NCBI RefSeq assembly: GCF_007858285.1
Contig: NZ_VFIL01000001.1
Span: 186,001-250,000, forward strand
Origin: Pseudomonas brenneri
Lineage (GTDB): Bacteria > Pseudomonadota > Gammaproteobacteria > Pseudomonadales > Pseudomonadaceae
DNA length: 64,000 nucleotides
Reading direction: 5' to 3'
Below, in pieces: positions 44,258 through 56,000 of the stretch (its first letter is position 1; every line of letters starts with the position of its first letter). The notes under the pieces were generated by a model. That model made no database searches and was not told where the DNA came from. It saw only the letters and a list, made by a program, of their open reading frames with translations. The position numbers and the translations under genes were made by a program.

Positions 44258-45490
44258 TCAGGCTGCTTGATTGGCCATCGCCAGTCGATATTGCCGTGTG
44301 CGCCGGGCGGCGAACCATTGGTCTTGAATCAGCGCCAGCAGCGGTGCGACGCGCGGGTTGGGCTGGCGGCCCTGGCTCAACCGGCGTAGTTGATAGCGCA
44401 CCACCGCCATGGTCGCCAGGGATGCCAGCGCCTTGCGTTTCCAGCCAATCGGGCGCAATTGCGGGTGACTGTCGCGGCCCTCTCGCCACTGCTTGATCAG
44501 TTGCGGCTCCAGGCTCAAGGCCGTGGCAATGCCGGCCATGGCGATGCCACTGTTCAGGACCTGTCGCACCACCGGCAAACGGCGAATCCCTCCCGTGACC
44601 ATCACCGGCATGTTGGCCTGTTTTGCTAGCTCAGTGGCCATCTCCAGGAAATACGCCTCTCGGGCGAGGGTTCGGCCATCGCGTGCCTCACCTTGCATTG
44701 CAGGTGCCTCGTAACTGCCACCGGATAGCTCAAGTAAATCGATAGGTAGGGTGTTGAGCATGGTCACAACGCCGTGCGCATCGTCGGCATCAAACCCGCC
44801 GCGCTGGAAGTCCGCCGAGTTGAGTTTTACCGCCACGCAAAAACCAGGGCTGACCACTGCCCGGACGGCCTTGATCACTTCGACCAGCAGGCGGGCACGG
44901 TTTTCCAGCGAGCCGCCCCAGCGATCATTGCGCCGGTTGCTCAAGGGGGAGAGGAACTGGCTGAGCAGGTAACCGTGGGCCCCATGGATCTGTACGCCGC
45001 TGAACCCGGCTTTTTCGGCCAGGCGTGCGCTAGTGGCAAAGCGCGTGATGACGTCCTGGATATCGTCTTCGGTCATCGCCCTGGGTTTGGCGAACATCTT
45101 CGAGAAACCGCCCAGGTCCAGGGGCACCGCCGACGGCGCCAAGGCTTGCTGGCCCAGATTGGCCATGGTCTGGCGCCCTGGGTGGTTGAGTTGCACCCAG
45201 AAGTGCATGCCCTTGGCCCGGCCAATCGCTGCCCACTCGCGGAAGCTGTCCAGGTGTTGTTCGTCTTCCAGGGCTACGCCGCCGGGGCCGGTCATGGCGT
45301 GACGGTCGACCATCACATTGCCGGTCAGCAACAAGCCCGGCTCACCGTCCGCCCAGGCCTTGTACAACTGCTTCAACGCGGGGGAGGGTGCTTGGTTGGC
45401 ATCGGCCATGTTCTCCTCCATCGCGGCCTTGGCGATACGGTTGGCGATGACTTGGCCGTTGGGCAGTTGCAAGGGTTCGAAGGGTGACAT
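44258..45490 (-). CDS. NADH:flavin oxidoreductase, Old Yellow Enzyme family
   Basis: FMN enzyme of 410 residues, TIM-barrel fold: MSPFEPLQLPNGQVIANRIA, LLLTGNVMVDRH, HFWVQLNHPGRQT, FATSARLAEKAGFSGVQIHGAHGYLLSQFLSP, NRRNDRWGGSLENRARLLVE. The HGAHGYL motif is the substrate-site histidine pair. Such enzymes reduce activated alkenes or nitro compounds; the exact substrate is unknown. The start is the ATG at 45490. It is divergent from a MerR-type gene, and its promoter has the 19-base spacer and palindrome of MerR-activated genes. Confidence 0.92.
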   Translation of the reverse strand: MSPFEPLQLPNGQVIANRIAKAAMEENMADANQAPSPALKQLYKAWADGEPGLLLTGNVMVDRHAMTGPGGVALEDEQHLDSFREWAAIGRAKGMHFWVQLNHPGRQTMANLGQQALAPSAVPLDLGGFSKMFAKPRAMTEDDIQDVITRFATSARLAEKAGFSGVQIHGAHGYLLSQFLSPLSNRRNDRWGGSLENRARLLVEVIKAVRAVVSPGFCVAVKLNSADFQRGGFDADDAHGVVTMLNTLPIDLLELSGGSYEAPAMQGEARDGRTLAREAYFLEMATELAKQANMPVMVTGGIRRLPVVRQVLNSGIAMAGIATALSLEPQLIKQWREGRDSHPQLRPIGWKRKALASLATMAVVRYQLRRLSQGRQPNPRVAPLLALIQDQWFAARRTRQYRLAMANQAA

Positions 45491-45518
45491 GAGTTGACTC
45501 CTGAGCGAGGGAGGCCTC

Positions 45519-45549
45519 AGGCTAAGATTAAAGTTAACTTTAATGTCAA
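45519..45549 (-). promoter_or_regulatory. MerR-type promoter of the Old Yellow Enzyme gene with palindromic operator
   Basis: On the minus strand TTGACA (45544-45549) is followed, after exactly 19 bases, by TAGCCT (45519-45524). The long spacer contains most of the 18-base perfect palindrome ATTAAAGTTAACTTTAAT (45527-45544), whose AGTTAACTT centre equals that of the SoxR operator. A 19-base spacer untwisted by a bound MerR dimer is the hallmark of this regulator family. Confidence 0.7.
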
Positions 45550-45562
45550 GCGGGATCGAGTG

Positions 45563-46006
45563 ATGAATATTGGCGAGCTGGCAAAACAAAGTGGCCTGGC
45601 GGCATCGCGTATCCGTTTTTATGAGGCGCAAGGGCTGATCAGCCAGGTGGGGCGCCAGGCCAACGGCTATCGGCGCTATGCCCCCGAGGCACTGCAGATG
45701 CTGCAATTGATCCAGAGCGCGCAGCAGGCTGGATTTACCCTGCAGGAACTCAAGGCGATGATGCCTGTTGCGGGGGAGCACAAGCGGGAGGAACTGATTG
45801 AAGGATTGGAGCGCAAGGTGCAGCAGATCGAGGCGATGCAAGTGCAGTTGGCGCACAGCAAGGCACAGTTGCTAGGCGTGATCGAGACGGTTCGGGCGCA
45901 ACCCGAAGGCGTGCCTTGTTCCATGGGGCAGGAGCGGGTGCTGGCGTCACTGGAGAGCCCTGTAGGAGCGAGCTTGCTCGCGAAGAACTCAAGAGCAACG
46001 CGTTAA
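45563..46006 (+). CDS. MerR-family transcriptional regulator with REP-encoded tail
   Basis: Regulator of 147 residues: MerR winged helix (MNIGELAKQSGLAASRIRFYEAQGLI, RQANGYRRYAPEAL) and a dimerisation coiled coil (LIEGLERKVQQIEAMQVQLAHSKAQLLGVIETV). No metal- or cluster-binding Cys cluster is seen at the C-terminus. The last 14 residues, VGASLLAKNSRATR, are the direct translation of a REP element (GTAGGAGCGAGCTTGCTCGC), so the original end of the gene has been replaced. The ATG at 45563 lies 19 bases beyond the palindrome, giving autoregulation and control of the divergent flavin oxidoreductase. Confidence 0.88.
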   Translation: MNIGELAKQSGLAASRIRFYEAQGLISQVGRQANGYRRYAPEALQMLQLIQSAQQAGFTLQELKAMMPVAGEHKREELIEGLERKVQQIEAMQVQLAHSKAQLLGVIETVRAQPEGVPCSMGQERVLASLESPVGASLLAKNSRATR

Positions 46007-46060
46007 TCCAGAAAGCATGCGTTATCGTTGACGATCTTCGCGAGCAAGCTCGCTCCTACA
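45961..46060. repeat. REP pair overlapping the 3' end of the merR-type gene
   Basis: TGTAGGAGCGAGCTTGCTCG at 45961 and CGAGCAAGCTCGCTCCTACA ending at 46060, a near-perfect inverted pair with CGCGAAG/CTTCGCG continuing the arms. The left copy is translated as part of the MerR-type protein. The right copy ends 16 bases from the stop of the DUF934 gene. Confidence 0.92.
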
Positions 46061-46075
46061 TCCTACAGAAGGTAT

Positions 46076-46553
46076 CTAGCGCCGCCGAAACAGCGGCAAT
46101 GGCTCATCTGTAGCGGCCTGGTATGTCACCGAGAAATCCTTGAGGCTTTCCAGCGCTTCGTACGGGTCTTTGTCGGCGCGCAAGGCGTAGGCATCGAAAC
46201 CGCAGCGGTGCAGGTAGAACAACTGGTCGCGCAGTACATCGCCAATCGCCCGCAACTCGCCCTTGTAACCATAACGGTCACGCAGCAGGCGCGCGTTGGA
46301 GTAGTTGCGCCCGTCGGTGAAGGCCGGGAAGTTCAGGGCGATGACCTGGAAGTGTTGCACGTCATCACCGATTTCTTCGGCTTCTTCATCGGCGTCCAGC
46401 CACACACCCAGGCCGCCATCGCGGGCCTTGAGGGCGTGGCCATGCTCACGCCACAGGGCCAATGGCACGATCAGGTCGTCGCAGTTGGAGACACCATCGA
46501 ACGCCGCATCCTTGGGCAGCAGGTGCCAGGTTTCGTCGACGACTTCGTTGTTC

Positions 46554-46570
<17 letters not shown>
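46076..46570 (-). CDS. DUF934 protein of the sulfite reductase operon
   Basis: Cytoplasmic protein of 164 residues with the DUF934 pattern LWREHGHALKARDGGLGVWL, IALNFPAFTDGRNYSNARLLRDRYGYKGELRAIGDVLRDQLFYLHRCGFDAYALR. The family almost always follows cysI or cysH and is taken to help sulfite reduction, though its role is unproven. The ATG overlaps the end of cysI by 17 bases, so the two are coupled. Confidence 0.92.
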
Positions 46571-48212
<1,642 letters not shown>

Positions 48213-48445
48213 ATAGGTCCTGTTCTCGGCAAATCTGCGCGCACGGCCGCGCACTCCCAACGGAGCCGGCGCACGATACCAGCTTGCGTTTATGCGCAAA
48301 AGTGATGTTTTAGTATATGCAAAGAACCAAATCGACTAATGAGAACAGTTATCGCGATACCCACACTTGTCATGCGGGAAAGCATGATCTTTACTGTGGT
48401 CGAGTCTTAGTGCAATCACCTATAAAACCGACAAGAGGCGATGCG

Positions 48446-48559
48446 ATGAGCAATCCAACCAAAGCCCGTAAACCTGACAGTACCGTGGACGCCTGGGCGA
48501 TTCTGTTTCTGATTATCCTGGTGGTTTCAGCCGCTGTGTTCTGGGTCAGCCACCAATAG
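48446..48559 (+). CDS. 37-residue single-helix membrane protein
   Basis: Short gene with a sensible start (ATG behind AGAGG) coding for MSNPTKARKPDSTVDAWAIL then FLIILVVSAAVFWVSHQ: a charged N-terminus of about 14 residues and one membrane helix. The charge pattern predicts the N-terminus in the cytoplasm. There is no recognised family. It lies in the 450-base interval between the divergent cysI and periplasmic binding protein genes. The clear hydrophobic design supports a real gene, but short frames are uncertain. Confidence 0.6.
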   Translation: MSNPTKARKPDSTVDAWAILFLIILVVSAAVFWVSHQ

Positions 48560-48663
48560 AGGGAACTGATCGCACAAAACTGTCCGACCTGCTGATAAAT
48601 AGCCAAGATCAAAAGGCTTATTGCCACTATTATGATCTGTCAATTCTCAGGGTTCGGGCAGAA

Positions 48664-49743
48664 ATGTCGAAGGTTATCTGCGGGTGCTTGTGGTGGGTGG
48701 GGATGATGTTCGGGGCGATGGCCCATGCCACGTCAGTGGTGTTTCTCAACCCAGGTATGTCCACTGAAACCTTCTGGGTCAGTTATGCGCAATTCATGCA
48801 GGCCGCGGCCAAGGACCTCGGCCTGGATTTGCGTGTGCGCTATTCCGAGCGTGACCCGCAAAATACCCTGCAGCAGGCTCGTGAAGCGCTGCAAGGCCCA
48901 CAGTCCCCGGATTACCTGGTGCTGGTCAACGAGCAGTACATCGCCCCGCAGATCCTGCGGATGGCCCAGGGCAGCCAGGTCAAGTTGCTGATTGTCAATA
49001 ACGCCCTGACACCCGATCAGGTGCAACTGCTGGACGCTGGCAAGTATCCCAATTGGATGGGCAGCATCACCGCCAATGATGAGGAGGGCGGTTACCTGAT
49101 GCTCAAGGAGTTGTTGCGCCAGCACGGGCCTGTCCCGGCCGGCACGACCCTGGACTTGCTGGCGTTTTCCGGTGCCAAGAACACGCCGACCGCACAGGCG
49201 CGCGAGCAGGGACTGCAGCGCGCCTTGCGCGAACACCCTGAAGTTCATTTGCGCCAGTTGGTCTATGGCGAATGGAACCGCCAGCGCGCCTTTGATCAAG
49301 CAACCTTGATGTTCAAGCGTTACCCGCAGGCCACGCTGGTCTGGTCGGCCAATGATGAAATGGCCCTGGGGGCCATGCAGGCCTTGAATGGCAGCGGGCG
49401 CACGCCCGGCAAGGAGGTTTTGTTCAGTGCGATCAACAGTTCTCCCGACGTCCTGCAAGCGCGCCTGCAGGGACGAATCAGTGCGCTGGTGGCCGGGCAT
49501 TTCACCGTCGGTGGCTGGGCCATGGTGCTGCTGCACGACGACGCCAGGGGCGTGGGCATCCAAGACCCTGGCGAGCGCGAGCGGCAGGTGAAGTTGTTCC
49601 AGCTGATTGACGAGCCCCAGGCCCAGCGCTTGCTGGACAAGCGTGGTCATGAGGGCGATGGCGTGAATTTTCGTGAACTCTCGGCCCAGGGCAAGCCTGC
49701 GGCCTACCAATATCCCTTCAGCCTGCAGATGCTGTTGAAATAA
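48664..49743 (+). CDS. Periplasmic binding protein (sugar/LuxP-like family)
   Basis: Exported protein of 359 residues with a signal peptide (LWWVGMMFGAMAHA) and a type-I periplasmic binding fold: VVFLNPGMSTETFWVSYAQFMQAAAKDLGLDLRV, DYLVLVNEQYIAPQILRMAQGSQVKLLIVNN, VWSANDEMALGAMQALN. No permease or ATPase genes are adjacent, so it is more likely a sensor partner for a membrane receptor or regulator than a transport component; the ligand is unknown. Confidence 0.85.
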   Translation: MSKVICGCLWWVGMMFGAMAHATSVVFLNPGMSTETFWVSYAQFMQAAAKDLGLDLRVRYSERDPQNTLQQAREALQGPQSPDYLVLVNEQYIAPQILRMAQGSQVKLLIVNNALTPDQVQLLDAGKYPNWMGSITANDEEGGYLMLKELLRQHGPVPAGTTLDLLAFSGAKNTPTAQAREQGLQRALREHPEVHLRQLVYGEWNRQRAFDQATLMFKRYPQATLVWSANDEMALGAMQALNGSGRTPGKEVLFSAINSSPDVLQARLQGRISALVAGHFTVGGWAMVLLHDDARGVGIQDPGERERQVKLFQLIDEPQAQRLLDKRGHEGDGVNFRELSAQGKPAAYQYPFSLQMLLK

Positions 49744-49749
49744 TCGGGC

Positions 49750-49965
49750 CTATACCCCGGCCATAAGCAGTACGAGCTTGACGATGGCAAAGAGTGTCAG
49801 GGCAAATACGGCGGTAAACACAATCCCCAGCACCACAAAATGGCTGGGCTTGCCATGGGTAAAGTCCCGCGTGCGGTTCTTGCCGCTCTGCACACCAAAA
49901 GCGGCAGCCATCACGCTATGAAGCATCTGCCAGAAGGTCGGTGGTTTATTGTCCGGTGTGTCCAT
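49750..49965 (-). CDS. DUF2970 small membrane protein
   Basis: Protein of 71 residues with the DUF2970 pattern FWQMLHSVMAAAFGVQSGKN then RTRDFTHGKPSHFVV and one C-terminal membrane helix (LGIVFTAVFALTLFAIVKLVLLM). It is a membrane protein of unknown function common in proteobacteria. It converges with the binding protein gene and is divergent from the giant NEL gene. Confidence 0.88.
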   Translation of the reverse strand: MDTPDNKPPTFWQMLHSVMAAAFGVQSGKNRTRDFTHGKPSHFVVLGIVFTAVFALTLFAIVKLVLLMAGV

Positions 49966-50079
49966 GAGTCCTCCTGCGAGGGCTGGTAGAAGTTACTGCT
50001 CCCCACAGGATAGACGTAGTTACCACGGTTAGCCTTGGCCCTTGTGATGTGCTGGTGCTCCTTTTCCTGGAGCCGCATC

Positions 50080-53000
50080 ATGACCGACTCGCCCGCGTTG
50101 CCGGCAACGCCCAGTGTCCATCGACCGTTATTGACCAGCGCCATGCCGAAATGGTTGGTCGATAGCACGGCCGCACGCCGAATGGCGCTCAAACACGCCG
50201 ATACCCCTTTACCGCCGGCCTATTGGCACGCAACACCTGAGCAACGCCAGCAGTTGCATGCCTGTTTTATCGCAAGTTTCACCGCGCAGACCGCCCTTGA
50301 CCAGACCCTGTCTGGCTTGCAAAGCATCGACGCGTTTGCCCGGCCGCTACTGGTCAAGGCGCTCAAGGACCAGTATGAGGTAACCCTGGCCCCCCAGGTT
50401 GCCACATGGTTAAGCCTGAGAAAGTCCCTGCAGGTGAGTGATCTCAATATCGAGGCGCAAACCTACGATTTTTTGAAGCTGGAGCTATTGCAGGCGGCGC
50501 TGCACAACTTCGAGGAGGGCGAATGCGAGGAAGGGGCCTTTCACTCATCGTCGGGCTTGCGCTGGCAAACGTCATCGCCTGGCAGCGCGGCCGACTCCTT
50601 ACTACCGGTGCGCTTGGGTAGCCTTAAGGTCCATCAGTTTTTAAGGCTGTGCCGCAGCCTGGATCTGGGCGGTCAGTTCCAAACCTACCTCAAGGGGTTT
50701 TTTACCACCCACGAAACCACCCTGCGCGAGCAATTCATCGCCAGCCAAAAGGCCGCGATGCGTGCGGCGGCTGAGTTGGCCCTATTGTGCGAGGACATTA
50801 CCCAGGCTGACTACAACATGGTGCTGTCGGTGATCGCTGGCGAACGCTCGCCGCAGATGGGCGGGCAACCGGTGTGGATCTGCGACCTCGGCCTGATGAA
50901 GCTGCGCATGACCGGCTGCGTGCTGTTTCTGGCCTTCGATGATGAGCATATCGATTCGCCGATCTTGTACATCCCCCAGGACCCTTACCAGCCTCTAAAA
51001 CGCTACACCCATCGCGCCCCACTGCTGACGGCCTTGAAGCAACGCTTGAGCACACCGGGCTTGGCCTCGACCCGGGTGGATCGCCCCACGGACTACCAGG
51101 TTTTTTTCAGTCAGTTTGTCGACTATGCCGATCGCTCGCACTACTTCAGCCAATTCACCCTGGATGCGCCGGATGCCACCTTGCGCGAGAAAATCGGCTC
51201 GAACTTCCCCGGTATAGGCCAGTTTTATGAGCTGATCAGCAAAGTGACCGTTTTCAAGCTGAAGAACTTCCCGCCCTTGCCCCTGGCCCCTCAAGTGCCG
51301 AACCCGGCCCCCTATTTGGCGCCTGTGGCGATGGCGTTCAAAAACCAGGCATATGCTAGCGACAAGGTCGATCTGTGGACGTACCTATATGAGCAGCACC
51401 GGGACAAGAGCCTCGCTGATGCTGCTGCCCACGCCGTGCCCACTGCGGATGTCGATGCCAGGGTGCGCACACGAAAACTGGCCCTACTGCTTAATGTCGG
51501 GATGTTCGGCCTGGGTGCTATCGCGGGGTTTGTGCCGGTACTGGGCGAACTCATGATGGCGGTGATGGCCGAGCAACTGTTGACGGAGGTGATCGAGGCC
51601 GCGCAGGAGTGGAACGAGGGCGACCGCAGGGCTGCCCGGGCGCACTTGATCGACCTGGCGCAGAACCTTGCGTTGCTTGGCGTGACGGCTGGTGGCGGTA
51701 AGGCCCTGAGCAAGTTAAGGCCTGAACCGGTTATCGAAGGCCTAGTCCCGGTGAAGCTGCCGGGTGGGCAGGTTCGCTTATGGAAACCGGACCTGGGCGG
51801 GTACCAAAGTGACGTTGCCCTGATGCCCGGCAGCAAGCCCAATGCCTTGGGGCAGTATGAGGTCGATGGCAAGCTCCATGTGCACATCGATAACGTGCTC
51901 TATGAAAAGACCTTCGACCCGCAGCTAAACAAATGGCGGATCAAACACCCACGCAACCCCCGGGCGTACCAGCCAATTCTCGAACACAACCGGGCAGGAG
52001 CCTGGCGGCATAGCCATGAGTACCCCTTGGCCTGGAATCGCCTGACCCTGCTGCGCCGATTGGGACACATTACCGCAGGTTTTTCGGATGAGGCCTTGAG
52101 TGTGATCGGCGACGTAAGTGGTGTGCAGGACGACCTGTTGCGCAAAGTGCATCTGGACGGTTTGCCGGTGCCCGCCGTGCTGGCCGATACCCTGGAGCGG
52201 TTCAGGGCCGACCGCGACGTTGATGAACTGATCGGGCGGCTGCGCCGTGGTGCAGGCCTGGACAGCCGCCACGAGTACGCCTTGCCCCTCGCCGTGGAAA
52301 TGCCCGGCTGGCCCCCAGGGCGGGTGCTTGAGGTGTTTGAGCAGCGAGCCGTGGTTGGGCGCAGCGAGCCAGGGCAGGAAGGGCTGGGTGAGGAGCAGGC
52401 CCGGCGCCTGCTGGGCACGCCGCGGCGTGGCGACCAGCCTGGCGTGCCCGTGACCGATGAGTGGGTGGGCGGGAGCCTGGAGCCGGAGGGGCGCTCGATT
52501 CGTTATGGCAGCCCGTTGTCGGCGGACGATGGCCGCCCAACCCTGAAAATCAGCCGCACCGATTTGCAGCAAGGCAAGCTCGCCCACGTGGTACTCAATG
52601 GCCTGGATGAACAGCAAGTCACCGGCTTGCTGGGCAGCGCCTCCAGCTGGGGGGAGCAGCCCAGGGAGCAGGTGTTCAATGAGCGCCTGGCAGACTACGC
52701 GCTACAACGACAGGCGGCGCTGTTCGACGCCCAGCTACACGGTAATGGCGCGCCCGTGACTGACAGCGGGCCACTGCAACGGCGGTTTCCCGGCCTGACC
52801 CAGCACGCTCGTGAGGAACTGCTTGACCGCGCCAGCCCGCAGGAGCTCAGGCGTCTGCAAGACAGCGGGCGTGTCAGCGCGCGCCTGGACCACCAGGCCC
52901 GCCTCAGTATGCAACAGGGGCGATTGAGCCGGGCGATCAGCGGCTTGCACCGTGACCGGCTGGCTAACACTGACAGTGACCGGCTTGCCTTGCAGGCCCT

Positions 53001-56000
53001 GGCGCGCCTGTCCGGATGGCCCCAAGGTGTGCGCCTTGAAATGCGCCAAGGGGGCATTCGCGGCCCCTTGCTGGACAGCATTGGCGATGAGCACGCCGTA
53101 GTGCGCCGATACCTGGTCAAGAGCGGCGAGTGCTTCCAGGCCCACGATGCCAGTGGCCGCGCACTCAATAGCGTGCCCGCCGATGGACGCAATCTGTTCC
53201 AGTCGATCCTGGACGCCTTGCCTGATGAGATGCGTCGAGCGCTAGTGCCGACCGGCCAGGGCGGGGACTTGCAGCAGGCGTTGGCGACCTACGCCAGGGA
53301 GCACCGCGAGATCATCGCCCACGACATCCTCAAGTTGCGCACACCACGCACGCGGCCGGCGTTACGCTTGCCGAGCGGGCGCCTGGGGTATGAGTTGTCG
53401 GGGCGGGGAGCGCTTTTCGCCACGGATGACAGCTTGATCGCCCATGCGCGCAGCGTGTATCCAAACATGAGCGAAACCGAGGCACAGGCGCTGGTAATGG
53501 CCCGCCGGCTGGACGGTGAAAGTGACTCGCAAATCTGGCGGCTATTTGCCAACCGCCAGCACGAATTGACGGCATTGCGCACGACCCTTGAACAATGGGC
53601 GGGGGAGGATGAGAGGCGCCTGCGTTCGGTTGAAGATATTATCGACTGTTGGCGCCAAGGCTTTGATCGGGACAGGGCGGCCCATGGCAGCCTGAGTTTG
53701 CGGGTAGAGGAGGCATTGCCCGAGTGGCAGGCCGATTTTTCCCATGTGCTAACCCTGAACCTGTCAGGGCGCGCATTGCTGGCCCAGGAAACCACTGCTT
53801 TGCTCCAGCCGTTTCCCAACGTGCAGCATCTGCAGTTGTATGTGCGCCCCGAGCACCTGGGTGCAGTAACAGAGCGCTTGGCGAGCGCGCCCGGAGTCAC
53901 CCAACTATCGTTCACTGGCCCTTCGCTCACGTATTCGGCGCAAGTACTGCGCCTGCTTGAGCGCATGGCCGGGCTCAGGCAGTTATCCCTGGCAGGCAAC
54001 CTGCAAACCCTGGACGTCAGCGGGTTGACCGCGTTGCGTCGTTTAACGGTATCCGGGACGCTGGAAACCTGGCCGCAAGGAAGCCTGGCACTTGAGCACC
54101 TGGAGTTTCTCGATATAGCCCAGACCCCGTTGCGCTCAGTACCCGATGAAATGTTTATCGGGCACCAGCGCTTGTGGCGAGGCCTGCAAATGAACTGGTC
54201 AGCCTATGAACCTCAGGAGTTCATGAAGGTTTATGAGCACCTGCATGACAATCCGGCCCATCTGATTGAAGAGCGGCGGCTGGTAAAGAGCTACTGCGAA
54301 GGTGTCTTGGGCAGTCTGCAACCCGGAGCGCCGGCCTTTATCGAACGGGTCTTGGCCCATTTCAGCGCGCAGGGGCTGACCTCCCGCCAGCGTCTGGAGA
54401 AGGTCAACAGCATACGCGAGGAACACCACCGGTTGGTCGATGAGCTGGAGCAATGGTCAGATCGTGACTCTGGCGTTGGCCGGGTTGAGGTCGAGCGGCA
54501 GATCGCTTCCGAAGCGCTGCTTGATTGCTGGCGCCAAGGCCTGGAGCCGCGCATTGTCGACGACAGTCAGGTGTCAGCTGCGGCAACCGTACTGGACCTG
54601 TCAGACGCCGACCTGATTGATTTGCCCAAATTGCCAGCCACCGGGTTTACCCATGTTCGCAGTTTGAACCTCAGTGACATAGGTGTGCCGCTGGAAGGCA
54701 TCAATACCTGGCTTGGCCACTTCCCCCGGCTGGATACGCTGAGCCTGGCCCGCAATAATCTGGCCGAACTGCCCTCGGTGCTGGTTGACCACCCATCCCT
54801 GCGCCACCTGGACCTCTCCCATAACTGGCTGGTTGTCACCCCTGTGATCCAGGCGCAGTTGAGCCGGTTGGCCGGGCTTGTATCGTTGCGGTTGCCGTAC
54901 AACCCCCTCAGTGGCCTGGATATAAGCGGCCTGCGCGAGCTACAGATCCTGGACCTGAGTCACAGTGCGATTAGCGACTGGCCGCAGGGCGTGCTTGAAC
55001 TGCCGGCCTTGCACAGCCTGGATTTGAGTCACAGCGCCATCACCTCGATCCCCGAAGCAGCGCTGCAAGGGCATGACCTGCTGCTGGCCAATACCCGCTT
55101 GCGCGGCTGCCGCTTAAGTGCGCAGGCACGTGCCGATGCTCGGTTATTTGCCCGGCGCTACGCCCGTGACTACCCAGCAAGCCCGCAGGAAAGCCCCTTG
55201 GGCATCCCTCGCGAACTGTTGGCCCAAGGCTTGGCGGGGGGCGATCCGGAGTACTTTGCCGAGGACGTGCTGCGCCGCCCCGACTTGCTGGTTGCGCTGC
55301 CCACGACGGCCGCCGACCTGGCGCCATCAGCGCGCATGCAACGCTTGGATCCGGCGCTGGACACCACGCTGGCGGCGCTGCGCATCGAAGAACTGCGCGC
55401 CATCGGCCTTGATGCCACGCAGATCGACGCGCGGCTGCAAGAATGGGAAACCCAGTATGGGCAATGGGTAGCGCTGCTCAATGAGTGGATGGATGTCCAT
55501 GGCTACCTGGATGGCAGCTGGGTCAGCGCGCTGGACCGCCGGCGTGCGGCCGATCGCTTATTGGAAAGTTGGCGTTTTACCCTGCGCGCCACGCCGCTCA
55601 CGGTTGAGGCTAATGGGGCTGAGCGCCTGGACTTTTCCGGCTTGTCCCTGGGAGCCTTGCCGAGGCTGCCCGGGGACTTTGCGCACGTCAGCGAGCTGAA
55701 CCTGAATCGCGTCAAACTCACGGCCCAGGGCTCCAACGACTTCCTGCGGGCCTTCAGTCATGTGCGCAGCTTGACGCTCAGCAACAACGGCTTGCGCGCC
55801 TTGCCTGAGGCTCTTGGTGAGTTTCGCCGATTGCGGCGGCTGGACCTGGGTAGGAATGAATTGCAGAACACCGACCCGCTACAGGATTATCTGGCGCAAA
55901 TGCATGAACTGGAATGGCTGGATCTGGGCGAGAATCTCATGGGCGAGTTGGAGTTAAGTGGTTTGGCCCGGCTCGACACCCTGTATCTGCAACAGAACAT

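Noticed and set aside
48370..48387. Hairpin TCATGC-GGGAAA-GCATGA upstream of the 37-residue protein as a terminator or riboswitch
   Set aside because: Six-base stem only, without T tract or recognisable riboswitch elements.
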